Program-made: the position numbers and the translations under genes
Source of the DNA: Henriciella sp.
GTDB taxonomy: Bacteria; Pseudomonadota; Alphaproteobacteria; Caulobacterales; Hyphomonadaceae
DNA length: 64,000 bases
Assembly (NCBI GenBank): GCA_021776655.1
Contig: JAJFFK010000045.1
Location: 1 to 64,000, forward strand
Direction of reading: 5' to 3'
Notes under the pieces: generated by a model
Database searches by the model: none
Told to the model about the DNA's origin: nothing
The model's input: the letters and a program-made list of their open reading frames with translations, nothing else
Shown: piece after piece, positions 15,616-24,656 of the stretch
Numbering within the stretch: position 1 is the first letter of the stretch
How the letters are laid out: every line of letters begins with the position of its first letter

Positions 15616-16170
15616 CTAGTTCTCGATCTGATCGCCCGCACCGAACCAATCAACCGCCGGTGCATAGGTTTTGGTCAATGCCCCAAGCTCATAAATGTCC
15701 TCATAGCCATAGCCGTAGAGATTGATGAAGGTTGGGATATTCAGCGCCAACTCAACCCGTTTGAGCACCACTGGCGCAAGGTTGTCGCTGAAATTATTGT
15801 TGCAATAGATCAGGATACGGGTGTCCTTTGAGGGGATGATCGAGGCCAGTTTGGCGTCGGTAAAGTCCGAGAAGGGCAAGTTGATCGCGCCCTGGATATG
15901 ACCAATATCATAGGCCTCGCGCGACCGCGTATCGAGAATGATCGTGTCCGGCTCAGCCTTCATCTGATTGAACGTCTCAAGACTGACCAGACGATCCTCG
16001 CGCAGCTCGAACACTTCTTCGGTCAGAGCCAGAAACCCCTTATAGTCGATCTCAGGTGAGCCAGCGCGTGTGTCCTGCGCGCTCGCCATCAGGCCGATGC
16101 CTACAAAGGCGATCAGCGCCAAAAGACCGCAAATCAAGCTGTTTCGTGGACCATTGCTACGAGAATACAT
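15616..16170 (-). CDS. Exported rhodanese-domain protein
   Basis: The 184-residue product has an N-terminal signal or anchor (LICGLLALIAFVGIGLMASAQ) and a rhodanese domain: IILDTRSREAYDIGHIQGAINLPFSDFTD, then the active-site loop LIYCNNNFSDN, with Cys as the sulfur acceptor. It should act in the periplasm, transferring sulfane sulfur or handling thiols; the substrate is unknown. Of two in-frame ATGs I use the second, because GGAGG lies about five bases before it, and the first would place that ribosome site within the coding region. The active-site loop differs from the common CxxGxR form, so activity is not certain. Confidence 0.85.
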   Translation of the reverse strand: MYSRSNGPRNSLICGLLALIAFVGIGLMASAQDTRAGSPEIDYKGFLALTEEVFELREDRLVSLETFNQMKAEPDTIILDTRSREAYDIGHIQGAINLPFSDFTDAKLASIIPSKDTRILIYCNNNFSDNLAPVVLKRVELALNIPTFINLYGYGYEDIYELGALTKTYAPAVDWFGAGDQIEN

Positions 16171-16243
16171 GGCGACCTCCATTCATTGCCATGCTTTGTG
16201 AGTATCCGCTCATTATGGCAGGAATGGGGGTGAATTTAGGTGA

Positions 16244-16828
16244 TTACCGCCCCAGCACCTCTTCCCAATGTTTGCGACAGAGAGAAACGTAAACTTCCTT
16301 GCCGACGCTGACCTGCGCCCCTGTCGTGATCGCGTTTCCGGCCTCGTCCATGCGCGCGGTCATCGTCGCCTTGCTACCGCAATGGCAGATCGTGCGGGCC
16401 TCGCGCAGATTATCGGCAATCGCCAGTAGCGTCGCGGCGCCTTCGAACATCTCACCCTGAAAATCGGTGCGCAGACCATAACACAGGACCGGCAAGCCAA
16501 GCGTGTCACCGACATGCGCGAGCTGCCAGACTTGTGCCTTGGTCAGAAACTGCGCCTCATCAACAAAGATCGCGTCGAGTGGCCCGGCGGCTTTTTGCGC
16601 TTCTATCGCAGCGAACATATCGGTCTTGCCGCGATACAGGTGCGCGTCAGCTTGCAAGCCAATGCGCGACACAATCTCGCCCATCACGGCCTCGGGCGCA
16701 TTGCTGTAAAGGCCTGAGGTCCACAGCATAACCTGCATCCCACGCTCGCGGTAATTGTAGGCGGCCTGCAACAAGATCGCGGATTTACCAGCGTTCATGG
16801 CGGAATAAGTGAAGTAGAGTTTGGACAT
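16244..16828 (-). CDS. tdk: Thymidine kinase
   Basis: The 194-residue type II thymidine kinase has the P-loop SAMNAGKSAILL (residues 9-20), the Mg2+/base motif IFVDEAQFL, and the lasso/base-binding VLCYGLRTDFQGEMFEG. The structural zinc site is formed by CHCGSKATMTAR and the late C-x-x-H (SLCRKHW). It phosphorylates thymidine with ATP in the pyrimidine salvage pathway. Length and motifs are typical. It is transcribed away from the TonB-dependent receptor gene. Confidence 0.97.
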   Translation of the reverse strand: MSKLYFTYSAMNAGKSAILLQAAYNYRERGMQVMLWTSGLYSNAPEAVMGEIVSRIGLQADAHLYRGKTDMFAAIEAQKAAGPLDAIFVDEAQFLTKAQVWQLAHVGDTLGLPVLCYGLRTDFQGEMFEGAATLLAIADNLREARTICHCGSKATMTARMDEAGNAITTGAQVSVGKEVYVSLCRKHWEEVLGR

Positions 16829-16976
16829 GGAAACGTCTCTACACGCGATTTATCCTGCCGCCAAACTGCAACAGTCACAGAGTATCGTCAGCTGCAGGCA
16901 ACGAAATGTATTGACATATCAGCAGCGAAATGGCGGACATAACTCAGATATGTAGAAAACAGTAGGAGAATAGCGT

Positions 16977-19382
16977 ATGCAACGCAGACTTATTGCAGCA
17001 GGAACCGCGACAGCCATTGGCTTGTGTATGGCACCAACTGTCATGGCGCAGGACGACGTAGAGGCCGAAGCCCGCCAGAAAACGATTATTGTGACGGCAA
17101 CGAAACGTGCCAGCACGCTTCAGGAAGTTCCGTTTTCGATCAACGCACAGACGGCTGAGGACATCGAGCGCACTGGCGCGACAAATCTGGAAGATCTCTC
17201 GCGCAGCGTCGCAGGCTTAATCATCCAAAACCTCGGCCCTGGCCAGAGCCAAGTTGCTATACGCGGCGTGTCTGCCGGCCAGATTGTACGCGACCAACCG
17301 GGAGTTAAAGAGCAGGTCGGCGTGTATGTCGACGAAACTGTGATTTCGCTGTCTCTGTTCACGCCTGACCTTGATCTGTATGACCTCAACCGGGTTGAGA
17401 CACTGCGTGGGCCACAAGGCACATTGTTTGGATCAGGATCAGTTGGTGGCACCATTCGTTACATCACCAATCAGCCTGTCCTTGATGAATTTGAAGGCAA
17501 AGTCGAAGCCAGCATTAACACTATAGAAGGCGGCGACATTGGCGGGCACCTGAAAGGAGCGGTCAATATCCCACTTGCCGAAGGTGTCGCAGCCCTGCGC
17601 ATTGTCGGCTATACGACCGAGTATGGCGGCTGGCTCGATGCCGCGACCCCGACCGGCATAAGCGACGACGTCAATTCTGGAAATCGCACCGGCATACGGG
17701 CGGCTTTGGTATTCAAGCCAACCCCAAATCTGACGATCACACCACGTGTCATCTATCAGGACGTTCAGGCCGATGGGTTTAACCGCACAGAATCATTCAA
17801 CTTTCTGACCGGGACGATCGATCTAGGCGGTGCTGATCAATTCCTTCTGCTTGAAGAAGAGTTCACGGACGAAACCTTGATCGGTGATCTCACCGCTGAA
17901 TGGGATCTTGGCGCTGTCAGTCTGACATCTGTTTCAAGTTATACCGACCGGGATATTCTGGTCAGCCGAGATGCCAGCGCACTGACACATAGTGTCTCGC
18001 TAGATCTTGGTTTTGATCCGACCTCATTCGACCTGCCGTCAAACCTTCGAGATAGCACAGCATATGAATCATTCTCTCAGGAAGTCCGGCTAAGCTCAAA
18101 CACAGATGGCCCGCTACAATGGTTGGTCGGTGCGTTTTATTCCGACACAGATCGCTCATATAATCAGCGCCTGCCCACGCCGGGGTATGACGCCTTTCAT
18201 CAGGCTAGGTCCGACTTCCTGAATGGTGATGCCGACCCAACTAACGACTTGCCGGGACCGGCTGTCGTTGCAAACGGATTTCCAGCCGACTCGCCGTTCA
18301 ACTCGGATCTTGACTATACACTTGAGCAAACCGCCATTTTCGGTGAGGCTTCATATGACTTGACGGATCGTTTGACGGTTACAGCAGGCGGTCGTTATTA
18401 CGATTTTGACGAAACCCGCACGATCTCGTCAGGCGGCGTGTTCGCCAATGGCGACTCAGGTGTGGTCGATACAACCTCGTCCGACGGTATCACGCCGCGT
18501 GTCTTGGTCGCTTATGAAATCAACGACACGGTGACCTTAAATGCGCAGGCGTCCCAAGGATTCCGGCTTGGCGGCGTCAATGATCCGCTGAATGTTCCTC
18601 TCTGTTCGGCTCAGGATGCCGCCATCTTTGGTGGTTTCCAGAACTATGATGATGAGACCTTGTGGAACTATGAGGCTGGGGTGAAAGCCCAAAACGGCAA
18701 AGTCACGTTCAATGCAGCGGTCTTTTATACCGACATCACGGATCTACAAACGACGCTCGATGCGGGGAGTTGCTCATCGCGTATCGTCTTCAATGTCGAA
18801 AAAGCCCACACTGCTGGTTTCGAAGCCGAAATGGGCGTGAGCCCAGTAGATGGTCTCGACCTGAACTTTGCAGCAAGTTTGTTGGAAGCCGAGTTCGGCA
18901 GCACTGTTCGTGATGGCACGGGTGCCATTATTGGCGGTATTGAAGATGGAAACCGATTACCATCTGTGCCAAAGCTGCAACTGTCTGCATCTGGCACATA
19001 TCGCTGGGACGCGGCGTGGGCTGGTCTCGGCACAGAAGCCTTCGTTTCTGGCTCAGTCCAGCACATTGGCAACCGCTTCACCCAACCGAGCGATCAGATT
19101 CCGGGCCAAGGCCTGCCAACCGCGACAGGTCTGGCAAACGGCCTACTCACCGGAGCCGAAGACCCAAGCACCTTGGTTGATCTCAATCTTGGCTCTTACC
19201 AGACGGTGAACATTAGCGCTGGTCTGGAAATGGAGAACTGGGACATTGTTCTGTTCGCGAACAATTTGACCGACGAGAACGCAAACCTGTCATTTGATCG
19301 GGAACGCGGTGGCCGGGCACGCTTGGGCTTCCGCACCAACCAGCCACGGACCTATGGGGTTACTGTACGCAAGCAATTTTAA
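16977..19382 (+). CDS. TonB-dependent outer-membrane receptor
   Basis: This 801-residue receptor has a signal peptide (ending near TVMAQ, about residue 25) and a plug domain at about 35-165 (IIVTATKRASTLQEVPFSI, VAIRGVSAGQ, DLYDLNRVETLRGPQGTLFGSGSVGGTIRYIT). A long beta-barrel follows, closing with YGVTVRKQF, an aromatic C-terminus. It imports a large or scarce solute, such as a siderophore, glycan fragment or cobalamin, using TonB energy; the substrate cannot be told. GTAGGAG precedes the ATG and a TTGACA box lies at 16911-16916. It is followed by a terminator and a LysR gene on the other strand. Confidence 0.95.
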   Translation: MQRRLIAAGTATAIGLCMAPTVMAQDDVEAEARQKTIIVTATKRASTLQEVPFSINAQTAEDIERTGATNLEDLSRSVAGLIIQNLGPGQSQVAIRGVSAGQIVRDQPGVKEQVGVYVDETVISLSLFTPDLDLYDLNRVETLRGPQGTLFGSGSVGGTIRYITNQPVLDEFEGKVEASINTIEGGDIGGHLKGAVNIPLAEGVAALRIVGYTTEYGGWLDAATPTGISDDVNSGNRTGIRAALVFKPTPNLTITPRVIYQDVQADGFNRTESFNFLTGTIDLGGADQFLLLEEEFTDETLIGDLTAEWDLGAVSLTSVSSYTDRDILVSRDASALTHSVSLDLGFDPTSFDLPSNLRDSTAYESFSQEVRLSSNTDGPLQWLVGAFYSDTDRSYNQRLPTPGYDAFHQARSDFLNGDADPTNDLPGPAVVANGFPADSPFNSDLDYTLEQTAIFGEASYDLTDRLTVTAGGRYYDFDETRTISSGGVFANGDSGVVDTTSSDGITPRVLVAYEINDTVTLNAQASQGFRLGGVNDPLNVPLCSAQDAAIFGGFQNYDDETLWNYEAGVKAQNGKVTFNAAVFYTDITDLQTTLDAGSCSSRIVFNVEKAHTAGFEAEMGVSPVDGLDLNFAASLLEAEFGSTVRDGTGAIIGGIEDGNRLPSVPKLQLSASGTYRWDAAWAGLGTEAFVSGSVQHIGNRFTQPSDQIPGQGLPTATGLANGLLTGAEDPSTLVDLNLGSYQTVNISAGLEMENWDIVLFANNLTDENANLSFDRERGGRARLGFRTNQPRTYGVTVRKQF

Positions 19383-19406
19383 GGCGTTTGTGAAAACCTG
19401 ACTTGA

Positions 19407-19436
19407 TAAAGCCGCCTTCGGGCGGCTTTATTTTTG
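19407..19436 (+). terminator. Rho-independent terminator after the TonB-dependent receptor
   Basis: TAAAGCCGCC, a TTCG tetraloop and GGCGGCTTTA form a perfect 10-bp stem followed by TTTTTG. It lies 25 bases after the receptor stop and 23 bases from the stop of the convergent LysR gene. Confidence 0.95.
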
Positions 19437-19458
19437 CGGATTTAACTGAGTTTGAAGC

Positions 19459-20394
19459 TTAAACCCCCGCGACTTCGCTCGCCGCCGCTTCGGCCTTCAC
19501 CCACTTGATAAAAGCGCGCACGTCTTCGCTCAGATGGCGGCCTTTCGGCCAAACCAGCCAATAGCCATAGTCAACGCTGATTGAACCATCGGCAAATGGC
19601 GCAACGAGGCGCCCATTGGCGAGGTCTGTCGCAGCAATCGTACGCTTGGCCAGAACCACGCCGCGCCCAGTGGCGGCGGCCTCGATCGCCAGCGCAGATT
19701 GGTTGAAGCGTGGCCCGCGTGTGCCATCGACCTTTGCCCCTGCCCCGCGCGCTGTCAGCCAGCTGCTCCAGTCCGGGCAAGACGGATCAACCTCGGCGCT
19801 AACATCATGGATCAGCGTATGTTTGGCGAGATCAGCTGGGAGACGTAGCGCGTCTGGCCCCTCAAGCAGTTGCGGCGAGCAGACCGGCAGCACGGTCTCA
19901 TCCAATATCTTCTCGGCTTTCAGACCATCATAACCGCCTGCTCCGTAGCGGATGGCGAAATCAGCGTCGGCAGTTGTGAAATCCGTCAAGCCGCTATCGG
20001 CGCTAACCCAAGCCTCGACCCCAGGATGGGCGCTGTGGAAACGATCAAGTCGCGGCGCGAGCCATTTAGCGGCAAAGCTTGGCGCGCTGGTCACCATGAT
20101 ACGACCCTTGCGCGCCGGTGCCTGCATGATCCGTCCCGCTTCGGCGATCTGATCAAACGCATCACGTACCAGAGGCAGCGCTGCCTGCGCCGCATCGGTG
20201 AGCAACACACTGCGTCCGGTACGTTTGAAGAGCGGCGTTCCGGCATAGTCTTCAAGCTGGCGAATATGCTGCGAAATCGCGCCGGGCGTGACATGCAACT
20301 CGTCAGCCGCCTTGGTAAAGGACAGCCGCCGCGCCGCAGCCTCAAACGCGCGCAGGGCATTCAAGGGCGGAAGACGATCACTATTATTGGACAT
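19459..20394 (-). CDS. LysR-family regulator, GcvA type
   Basis: The 311-residue regulator has an N-terminal winged helix-turn-helix (LNALRAFEAAARRLSFTKAADELHVTPGAISQHIRQLE) and a periplasmic-binding-protein-like effector domain. The spacing and the VTPGAISQHIRxLE helix are those of the GcvA/AmpR branch. It is divergent from cysG across about 130 bases, so it may control the sulfur operon, or the TonB-dependent receptor behind it. LysR proteins usually bind the divergent promoter, but no clear T-N11-A site was confirmed. The ATG at MSNNSDRLPP is preferred over a GTG two codons earlier. Confidence 0.92.
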   Translation of the reverse strand: MSNNSDRLPPLNALRAFEAAARRLSFTKAADELHVTPGAISQHIRQLEDYAGTPLFKRTGRSVLLTDAAQAALPLVRDAFDQIAEAGRIMQAPARKGRIMVTSAPSFAAKWLAPRLDRFHSAHPGVEAWVSADSGLTDFTTADADFAIRYGAGGYDGLKAEKILDETVLPVCSPQLLEGPDALRLPADLAKHTLIHDVSAEVDPSCPDWSSWLTARGAGAKVDGTRGPRFNQSALAIEAAATGRGVVLAKRTIAATDLANGRLVAPFADGSISVDYGYWLVWPKGRHLSEDVRAFIKWVKAEAAASEVAGV

Positions 20395-20521
20395 TTGCAC
20401 TGCTTACCGGATTCTGTCTGTAGTTTCTCTAAACAATAGGATAAGACCCATACGCTTGTCGAAAGGGGGCCTCAAGCCCCATTTGTGTGCCGAACCCAAC
20501 CGGTTGAAAGAGATTTCAAAA

Positions 20522-22051
20522 ATGCGCCTATTCCCGGCCTTTTTCTATATGGACAACGCCCACGTCGTGGTGTTTGGCGGCGGTGAGGCGGCCCGGCGTA
20601 AAGTTCGCTTGCTAGCCAAGACCGATGCGGTGATCACCGTGATTGTCGGCAAAGAGCTTGAGCCGGGGTTCGCCGAGGCGTTTTCTGGCCGTGTCACCAT
20701 CGCGCCACAAGATCAGGCGGGCCAAGCGCTCGACCGGGCCGTGTTCGCCATCATCGCTTGTCGGCTCGACGCCAACACTGAGAAAGCCCTGATCTGGGCC
20801 CGCCAATATGGCATTCCGCTAAATGTCGTTGATCGTCCAGACCTGTGCGATTTTACGATCCCGTCGATTCTGGAGCGCGGTGAGCTCGTGGCAGCCATTG
20901 GAACAGGTGGCGCCGCGCCGGTTCTCGCCAAGCGCGTACGCACACAACTCGAAACCCTTTTGCCGCAAGCGATGGGGCCATTGTCAGAGCTGGCCAAAGC
21001 CTTTCGCCCGAAGGTCGCAGCGGCGATTGAAGACAGCGCCCAGCGTCGGCACTTCTGGGAAACGGCGTTGAACGGACATCCGGCTGAACTGGCTCTCGAC
21101 GGTAATATTGAAGAGGCCCGGCTGGCGCTGGAAGCGATGCTGGCAGAATTTTCCAGCCCTACTCGCACCGAAGGAAAAGTCCACATTGTTGGCGCTGGTC
21201 CTGGTGATCCTGAACTGCTGACCCTGAAAGCTTTCCGACTGATCCAGACTGCCGATATCGTGTTGCATGACCGGCTGGTCAGCGACGAGATCATGGATCT
21301 GGTGCGCCGAGATGCCACCCGCGTCTCGGTTGGCAAAGCCAAGGGCGACCATTCGGTGGCGCAGGAAGATATTCACAGATTGATGATCGCCGCCGTGAAC
21401 CAGGGCCAGCGTGTGGTTCGTCTCAAGGGCGGTGATCCTTTCATCTTTGGACGTGGCGGTGAGGAGCTGGAAGCGTTGCGTGAGGCCGGTATTGACGCGC
21501 AAATTGTGCCCGGCATTTCGTCGGCTCTGGGCTGCTCCGCATCAGCCGGTTTGCCGCTCACCCACCGTGACCACGCCCAGGCCCTGACCTTTGTGACCGG
21601 ACACGCCAAGAGCGGCGGCGTGCCAGATCTCGATTGGCCGTCACTCGCCCAGACCAATCAAACTGTGGTGGTGTTCATGGGGGTTGGGACATCGGCGGCG
21701 ATTTCAGAAAAACTGATCCAGGCTGGCCGCGCGCCGTCGACACCGATTGCGGTGATTGAAAATGGCACGCGCGACAATGAAATCCGTGTTTACGGCACGC
21801 TGGCTGAGCTACCTCACCTTATTCAACGTGCCGGAATTAAAGGCCCTGCGCTGCTGATTATTGGTGAAGTCGCAGGCATCCCTGCCGAAGCGCTATCCTC
21901 CACCCGCGAGCGGGGGGAGGTGCCCGCAGGGCGGAGGGGGGATGACTGGCTTGACACAGTTCGAACGACCGCCCCCTCCGACCCCTACGGGGCCACCTCC
22001 CCCGTGGACGGGGGAGGAAAAAAGAAACAACCCGTGGAGACCGCTGCATGA
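20522..22051 (+). CDS. cysG: Siroheme synthase (CysG, uroporphyrinogen-III methyltransferase/precorrin-2 dehydrogenase) with repeat-encoded tail
   Basis: The 509-residue fusion has an N-terminal precorrin-2 dehydrogenase/ferrochelatase module (MRLFPAFFYMDNAHVVVFGGGEAARRKV, NAD-binding Gly loop) and a C-terminal SAM uroporphyrinogen-III methyltransferase (VHIVGAGPGDPELLTLKA, VRLKGGDPFIFGRGGEE, PGISSALGCSASAGLPLTHR). Together they make siroheme for sulfite reductase. The native end is near IIGEVAGIPAEAL. The last 50 or so residues (SSTRERGEVPAGRRGDD...) are translated from a palindromic repeat at 21896-22018 that stays in frame until the TGA. It is the first gene of the sulfate-reduction operon. 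A small hairpin (GGGGC-CTCAA-GCCCC) lies in the leader near 20466-20480. Confidence 0.96.
   Translation: MRLFPAFFYMDNAHVVVFGGGEAARRKVRLLAKTDAVITVIVGKELEPGFAEAFSGRVTIAPQDQAGQALDRAVFAIIACRLDANTEKALIWARQYGIPLNVVDRPDLCDFTIPSILERGELVAAIGTGGAAPVLAKRVRTQLETLLPQAMGPLSELAKAFRPKVAAAIEDSAQRRHFWETALNGHPAELALDGNIEEARLALEAMLAEFSSPTRTEGKVHIVGAGPGDPELLTLKAFRLIQTADIVLHDRLVSDEIMDLVRRDATRVSVGKAKGDHSVAQEDIHRLMIAAVNQGQRVVRLKGGDPFIFGRGGEELEALREAGIDAQIVPGISSALGCSASAGLPLTHRDHAQALTFVTGHAKSGGVPDLDWPSLAQTNQTVVVFMGVGTSAAISEKLIQAGRAPSTPIAVIENGTRDNEIRVYGTLAELPHLIQRAGIKGPALLIIGEVAGIPAEALSSTRERGEVPAGRRGDDWLDTVRTTAPSDPYGATSPVDGGGKKKQPVETAA
21896..22018 (+). repeat. Palindromic GC-rich repeat inside the cysG reading frame
   Basis: The left arm TCCTCCACCCGCGAGCGGGG runs on into GGAGGTGCCC; the right arm, GGGGCCACCTCCCCC followed by GTGGACGGGGGAGGA, is its approximate complement. 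A purine-rich GCGGAGGGGGG and its partner CCCCCTCCG lie inside. It is related to the repeat at 28609-28780. It adds about 41 codons to cysG without a stop. Confidence 0.85.
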
Positions 22052-22353
22052 CCTCTGTTCGTCCGAAACTCAAACCCGATACACCCAAAGCGGTCACCGC
22101 CTGGGAAACTGAAACCGGCGCCAATGTCTGGCTAGCGGAGACTGGCAGCTGGTCGCGCGATCCGGCAGATATTGCCGCTTTTACAGGCGCCGCCGCAGAG
22201 GCCGCTTTAGCGCGCGCTCAGACGCAAGAAGGCATTGTCACAGACCCATATTTCATGGAAGTTTCGCATGACGGCAAAATTTCCGGCCGCGAAACCCTGC
22301 GCGAGAACATTCGCGCCAAGGGCCCAACAGTCCCTTATGGAGTTATCATCTGA
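22048..22353 (+). CDS. DUF2849 protein
   Basis: The 101-residue protein lies between siroheme synthase and sulfite reductase, the usual place of DUF2849 in alphaproteobacteria. It has KAVTAWETETGANVWLAETGSW, then a run of acidic/Ala residues and DPYFMEVSHDGKISGRETLREN, all in keeping with that family as I remember it. The role is unknown but the conserved setting ties it to sulfite reduction. Its ATG overlaps the cysG stop (ATGA), and its own TGA overlaps the next ATG by one base, so the genes are translationally coupled. Confidence 0.85.
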   Translation: MTSVRPKLKPDTPKAVTAWETETGANVWLAETGSWSRDPADIAAFTGAAAEAALARAQTQEGIVTDPYFMEVSHDGKISGRETLRENIRAKGPTVPYGVII

Positions 22354-22994
22354 TGCCAGCTCGCGAGATTACCAGGCTCACACTTTATGGCGACAGCATT
22401 TCCGGCAATTGCCAGAAACCACGCTGGACCGCCGACTATCTCGATATCGACCATGACTGGGTTGAGATCGACATTTTGAATGGTGGGACGCAATCTGAAG
22501 AATTCCTCGCCCTGAACCCCGTCGGACAAGTGCCATTGGCGCGCTGGCCGGATGAACGTGTTCTGCCGCAATCCAACGCGATCATGTTATATCTCGCTGA
22601 ACAGGCAGGCAGCGGTCTGATCCCGGAAGACACGTTTGAACGCGCGCAAATGAATAGCTGGCTGTTCTGGGAGCAATATTCTCACGAAACATCCATCGCG
22701 GTGCGTCGGTTCCAAAAACTGTATCTAAAAACACCCGACAGCGAGATTGACCCACAATTGATGGCCAAAGGCCGCCGCGCCCTTGGTGTCATGGAAATGA
22801 CGCTAACCTATAGCGATTGGCTGGTTGGAGAGACGATGAGCTGCGCCGATATCGCACTCGTCGCGTACACGCGCGTCGCCCACGAGGGTGGCTTTGATCT
22901 GGCGCAATTTCCAAATGTTGAACGCTGGGTCGGGCACACTGAAACAGAACTCGGCATTGGTCACGCTAATCCGAATGAGGGATTGACGCTCTAA
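22353..22994 (+). CDS. Glutathione S-transferase family protein within the sulfur operon
   Basis: The 213-residue protein has a GST N-terminal domain (TLYGDSISGNCQKPRWTADYL, then LNPVGQVPLARW with cis-Pro, and LPQSNAIMLYLAE) and a helical C-terminal domain (YSDWLVGETMSCADIALVAYTRVAHEGGFDL, the N-cap/hydrophobic staple). The catalytic Ser lies in GDSISGN. A GST is not a standard member of cysG-cysI-cysH operons, and it may detoxify or use a sulfur-containing electrophile. It overlaps the DUF2849 stop by one base and is followed by cysI with no gap, so it is cotranslated with the pathway. Confidence 0.92.
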   Translation: MPAREITRLTLYGDSISGNCQKPRWTADYLDIDHDWVEIDILNGGTQSEEFLALNPVGQVPLARWPDERVLPQSNAIMLYLAEQAGSGLIPEDTFERAQMNSWLFWEQYSHETSIAVRRFQKLYLKTPDSEIDPQLMAKGRRALGVMEMTLTYSDWLVGETMSCADIALVAYTRVAHEGGFDLAQFPNVERWVGHTETELGIGHANPNEGLTL

Positions 22995-24656
22995 ATGTAC
23001 CGCTATGACCAATTTGATGCACAGATCGTGCGTGATCGCGTGAACCAGTTTCGTGGACAGGTCGCGCGCCGTCTGTCCGGTGACATCCTTGAGGACGAGT
23101 TCAAACCCCTGCGCCTACAGAACGGCGTCTATCTGCAATTGCACGCCTACATGCTGCGCGTTGCTATTCCATATGGCCAGCTCGATAGTGCCAAGATACG
23201 CAAACTGGCCAAGATCGCGCGGGTCTATGATCGCGGCTATGGCCATATGACGACGCGCCAGAATATCCAGTATAATTGGGTCGCGCTGAAAGACATTCCG
23301 GATGTGCTGGCAGAGCTGGCTGAGGTTGAAATGCACGCAATCCAGACCAGCGGCAATTGTATTCGCAACACCACCAGCGACCATTTCGCAGGCGCGGCCA
23401 AAGACGAGATTATTGACCCACGCCCCTGGTGTGAGATCATTCGCCAATGGAGCACCTTCCACCCGGAATTTGCTTACTTGCCGCGCAAGTTCAAAATCGC
23501 GGTGACGGCGGCAGAGCATGACCGCGTCGCAATCCGGGTTCACGATATTGGCCTGCATATGCGCCGCCGTGACGGCAAGGTCGGCTTTGAAGTGCATGTT
23601 GGCGGCGGCCAGGGTCGCACGCCCCTGATCGCTGCCAAGGTCAGTGATTTCGTGCCAGAGGCAGAGCTGCTCGATTATCTTGAAGCGATCATGCGGGTCT
23701 ATAACCGCTTTGGTCGCCGCGATAACAAGTACAAGTCGCGGATCAAGATCCTGGTCGCGGAAACCGGCGAGGCAGCGTTCACCCGCCTGGTAGAAGACGA
23801 GTATGCGGCCCAGAAAGGGTCGGAAAAAATCGCCCTGCCGCAGGATGAAATTGGTCGCATTCACGCCTATTTCACGCCGCCTGCTTTCGCTGACAAGCCA
23901 GAGATAAGTGCCGGATTTGAGCGCGCCAAGACCGCCGATCCGGCCTTTGCCAATTGGACTGAGGTCAACCTGCACCCACACAAGCAGCAAGGCTATACCT
24001 CGGTGACGATCAGTCTGAAACCAATCGGCGGGTTGGCAGGTGATGCCACAGACGGTCAGATGATGGTCGCCGCGCATCTCGCCGAAACCTATGGCTTTGA
24101 CGATATTCGGGTAACCCACACGCAGAATCTCGTCCTGCCGCATATCGCGCTTGATGATGTGTACGATGTCTACCGCGAGCTTGATGCCACAGGTTTGGCA
24201 ACCGCGAATGAGGGCCTGATCACCGACATGATTGTCTGTCCGGGTCTCGACTATTGCAATCTGGCTAATGCCCGCTCAATCCCGGTTGGACAAGAGATCC
24301 AGAAAATCTTCGCTGACCCTGCTTATGAGCGCGACATTGGCCAACTGCACATCAATATTTCCGGCTGTATCAATGCCTGCGGTCACCACCATATTGGCCA
24401 TATCGGCATTCTCGGCGTCGACCGGAAGGGCGAGGAATTCTACCAGATATCGCTCGGCGGGCGCGCCGATGAGAAAGCCATGATTGGTGAGATTGCTGGT
24501 AAAGCCCTGCCCTTTGAAGACGTGCCAAGCGCAATCAAGCGGATTGTCGATACCTATCGCGACCTGCGCCATAACCCGGAAGAAAGCTTCATTGATACGC
24601 TGGCCCGTACCGGCCACGCGCCGTTCAAGGAGGCGATTTATCATGCCGCTGATTAA
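22995..24656 (+). CDS. cysI: Sulfite reductase (ferredoxin-type/NADPH) hemoprotein
   Basis: This 553-residue siroheme and 4Fe-4S enzyme has the cluster ligands C415-x5-C421 (VCPGLDYCNLA) and C458-x3-C462 (SGCINACGHHHIGHIG). Other family segments are TTRQNIQYNWV, QTSGNCIRNTTSDHFAGAA and WCEIIRQWSTFHPEFAYLPRKFK. It reduces sulfite to sulfide with six electrons. The reductant is not encoded nearby; the ferredoxin/NADPH flavoprotein partner may lie elsewhere (an fpr gene is at 13582). It is preceded immediately by the GST and its 3' end overlaps the DUF934 start by 14 bases. Confidence 0.96.
   Translation: MYRYDQFDAQIVRDRVNQFRGQVARRLSGDILEDEFKPLRLQNGVYLQLHAYMLRVAIPYGQLDSAKIRKLAKIARVYDRGYGHMTTRQNIQYNWVALKDIPDVLAELAEVEMHAIQTSGNCIRNTTSDHFAGAAKDEIIDPRPWCEIIRQWSTFHPEFAYLPRKFKIAVTAAEHDRVAIRVHDIGLHMRRRDGKVGFEVHVGGGQGRTPLIAAKVSDFVPEAELLDYLEAIMRVYNRFGRRDNKYKSRIKILVAETGEAAFTRLVEDEYAAQKGSEKIALPQDEIGRIHAYFTPPAFADKPEISAGFERAKTADPAFANWTEVNLHPHKQQGYTSVTISLKPIGGLAGDATDGQMMVAAHLAETYGFDDIRVTHTQNLVLPHIALDDVYDVYRELDATGLATANEGLITDMIVCPGLDYCNLANARSIPVGQEIQKIFADPAYERDIGQLHINISGCINACGHHHIGHIGILGVDRKGEEFYQISLGGRADEKAMIGEIAGKALPFEDVPSAIKRIVDTYRDLRHNPEESFIDTLARTGHAPFKEAIYHAAD

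Noticed and set aside
20400-20521. Possible SAM or sulfur riboswitch before cysG
   Set aside because: Only one small hairpin (GGGGC-CTCAA-GCCCC) is visible; no conserved riboswitch core could be recognised by eye.
23115-24143. Minus-strand frame of 342 residues opposite cysI
   Set aside because: The opposite strand encodes a complete sulfite reductase with all Cys ligands; the long antisense frame is a by-product of GC bias.
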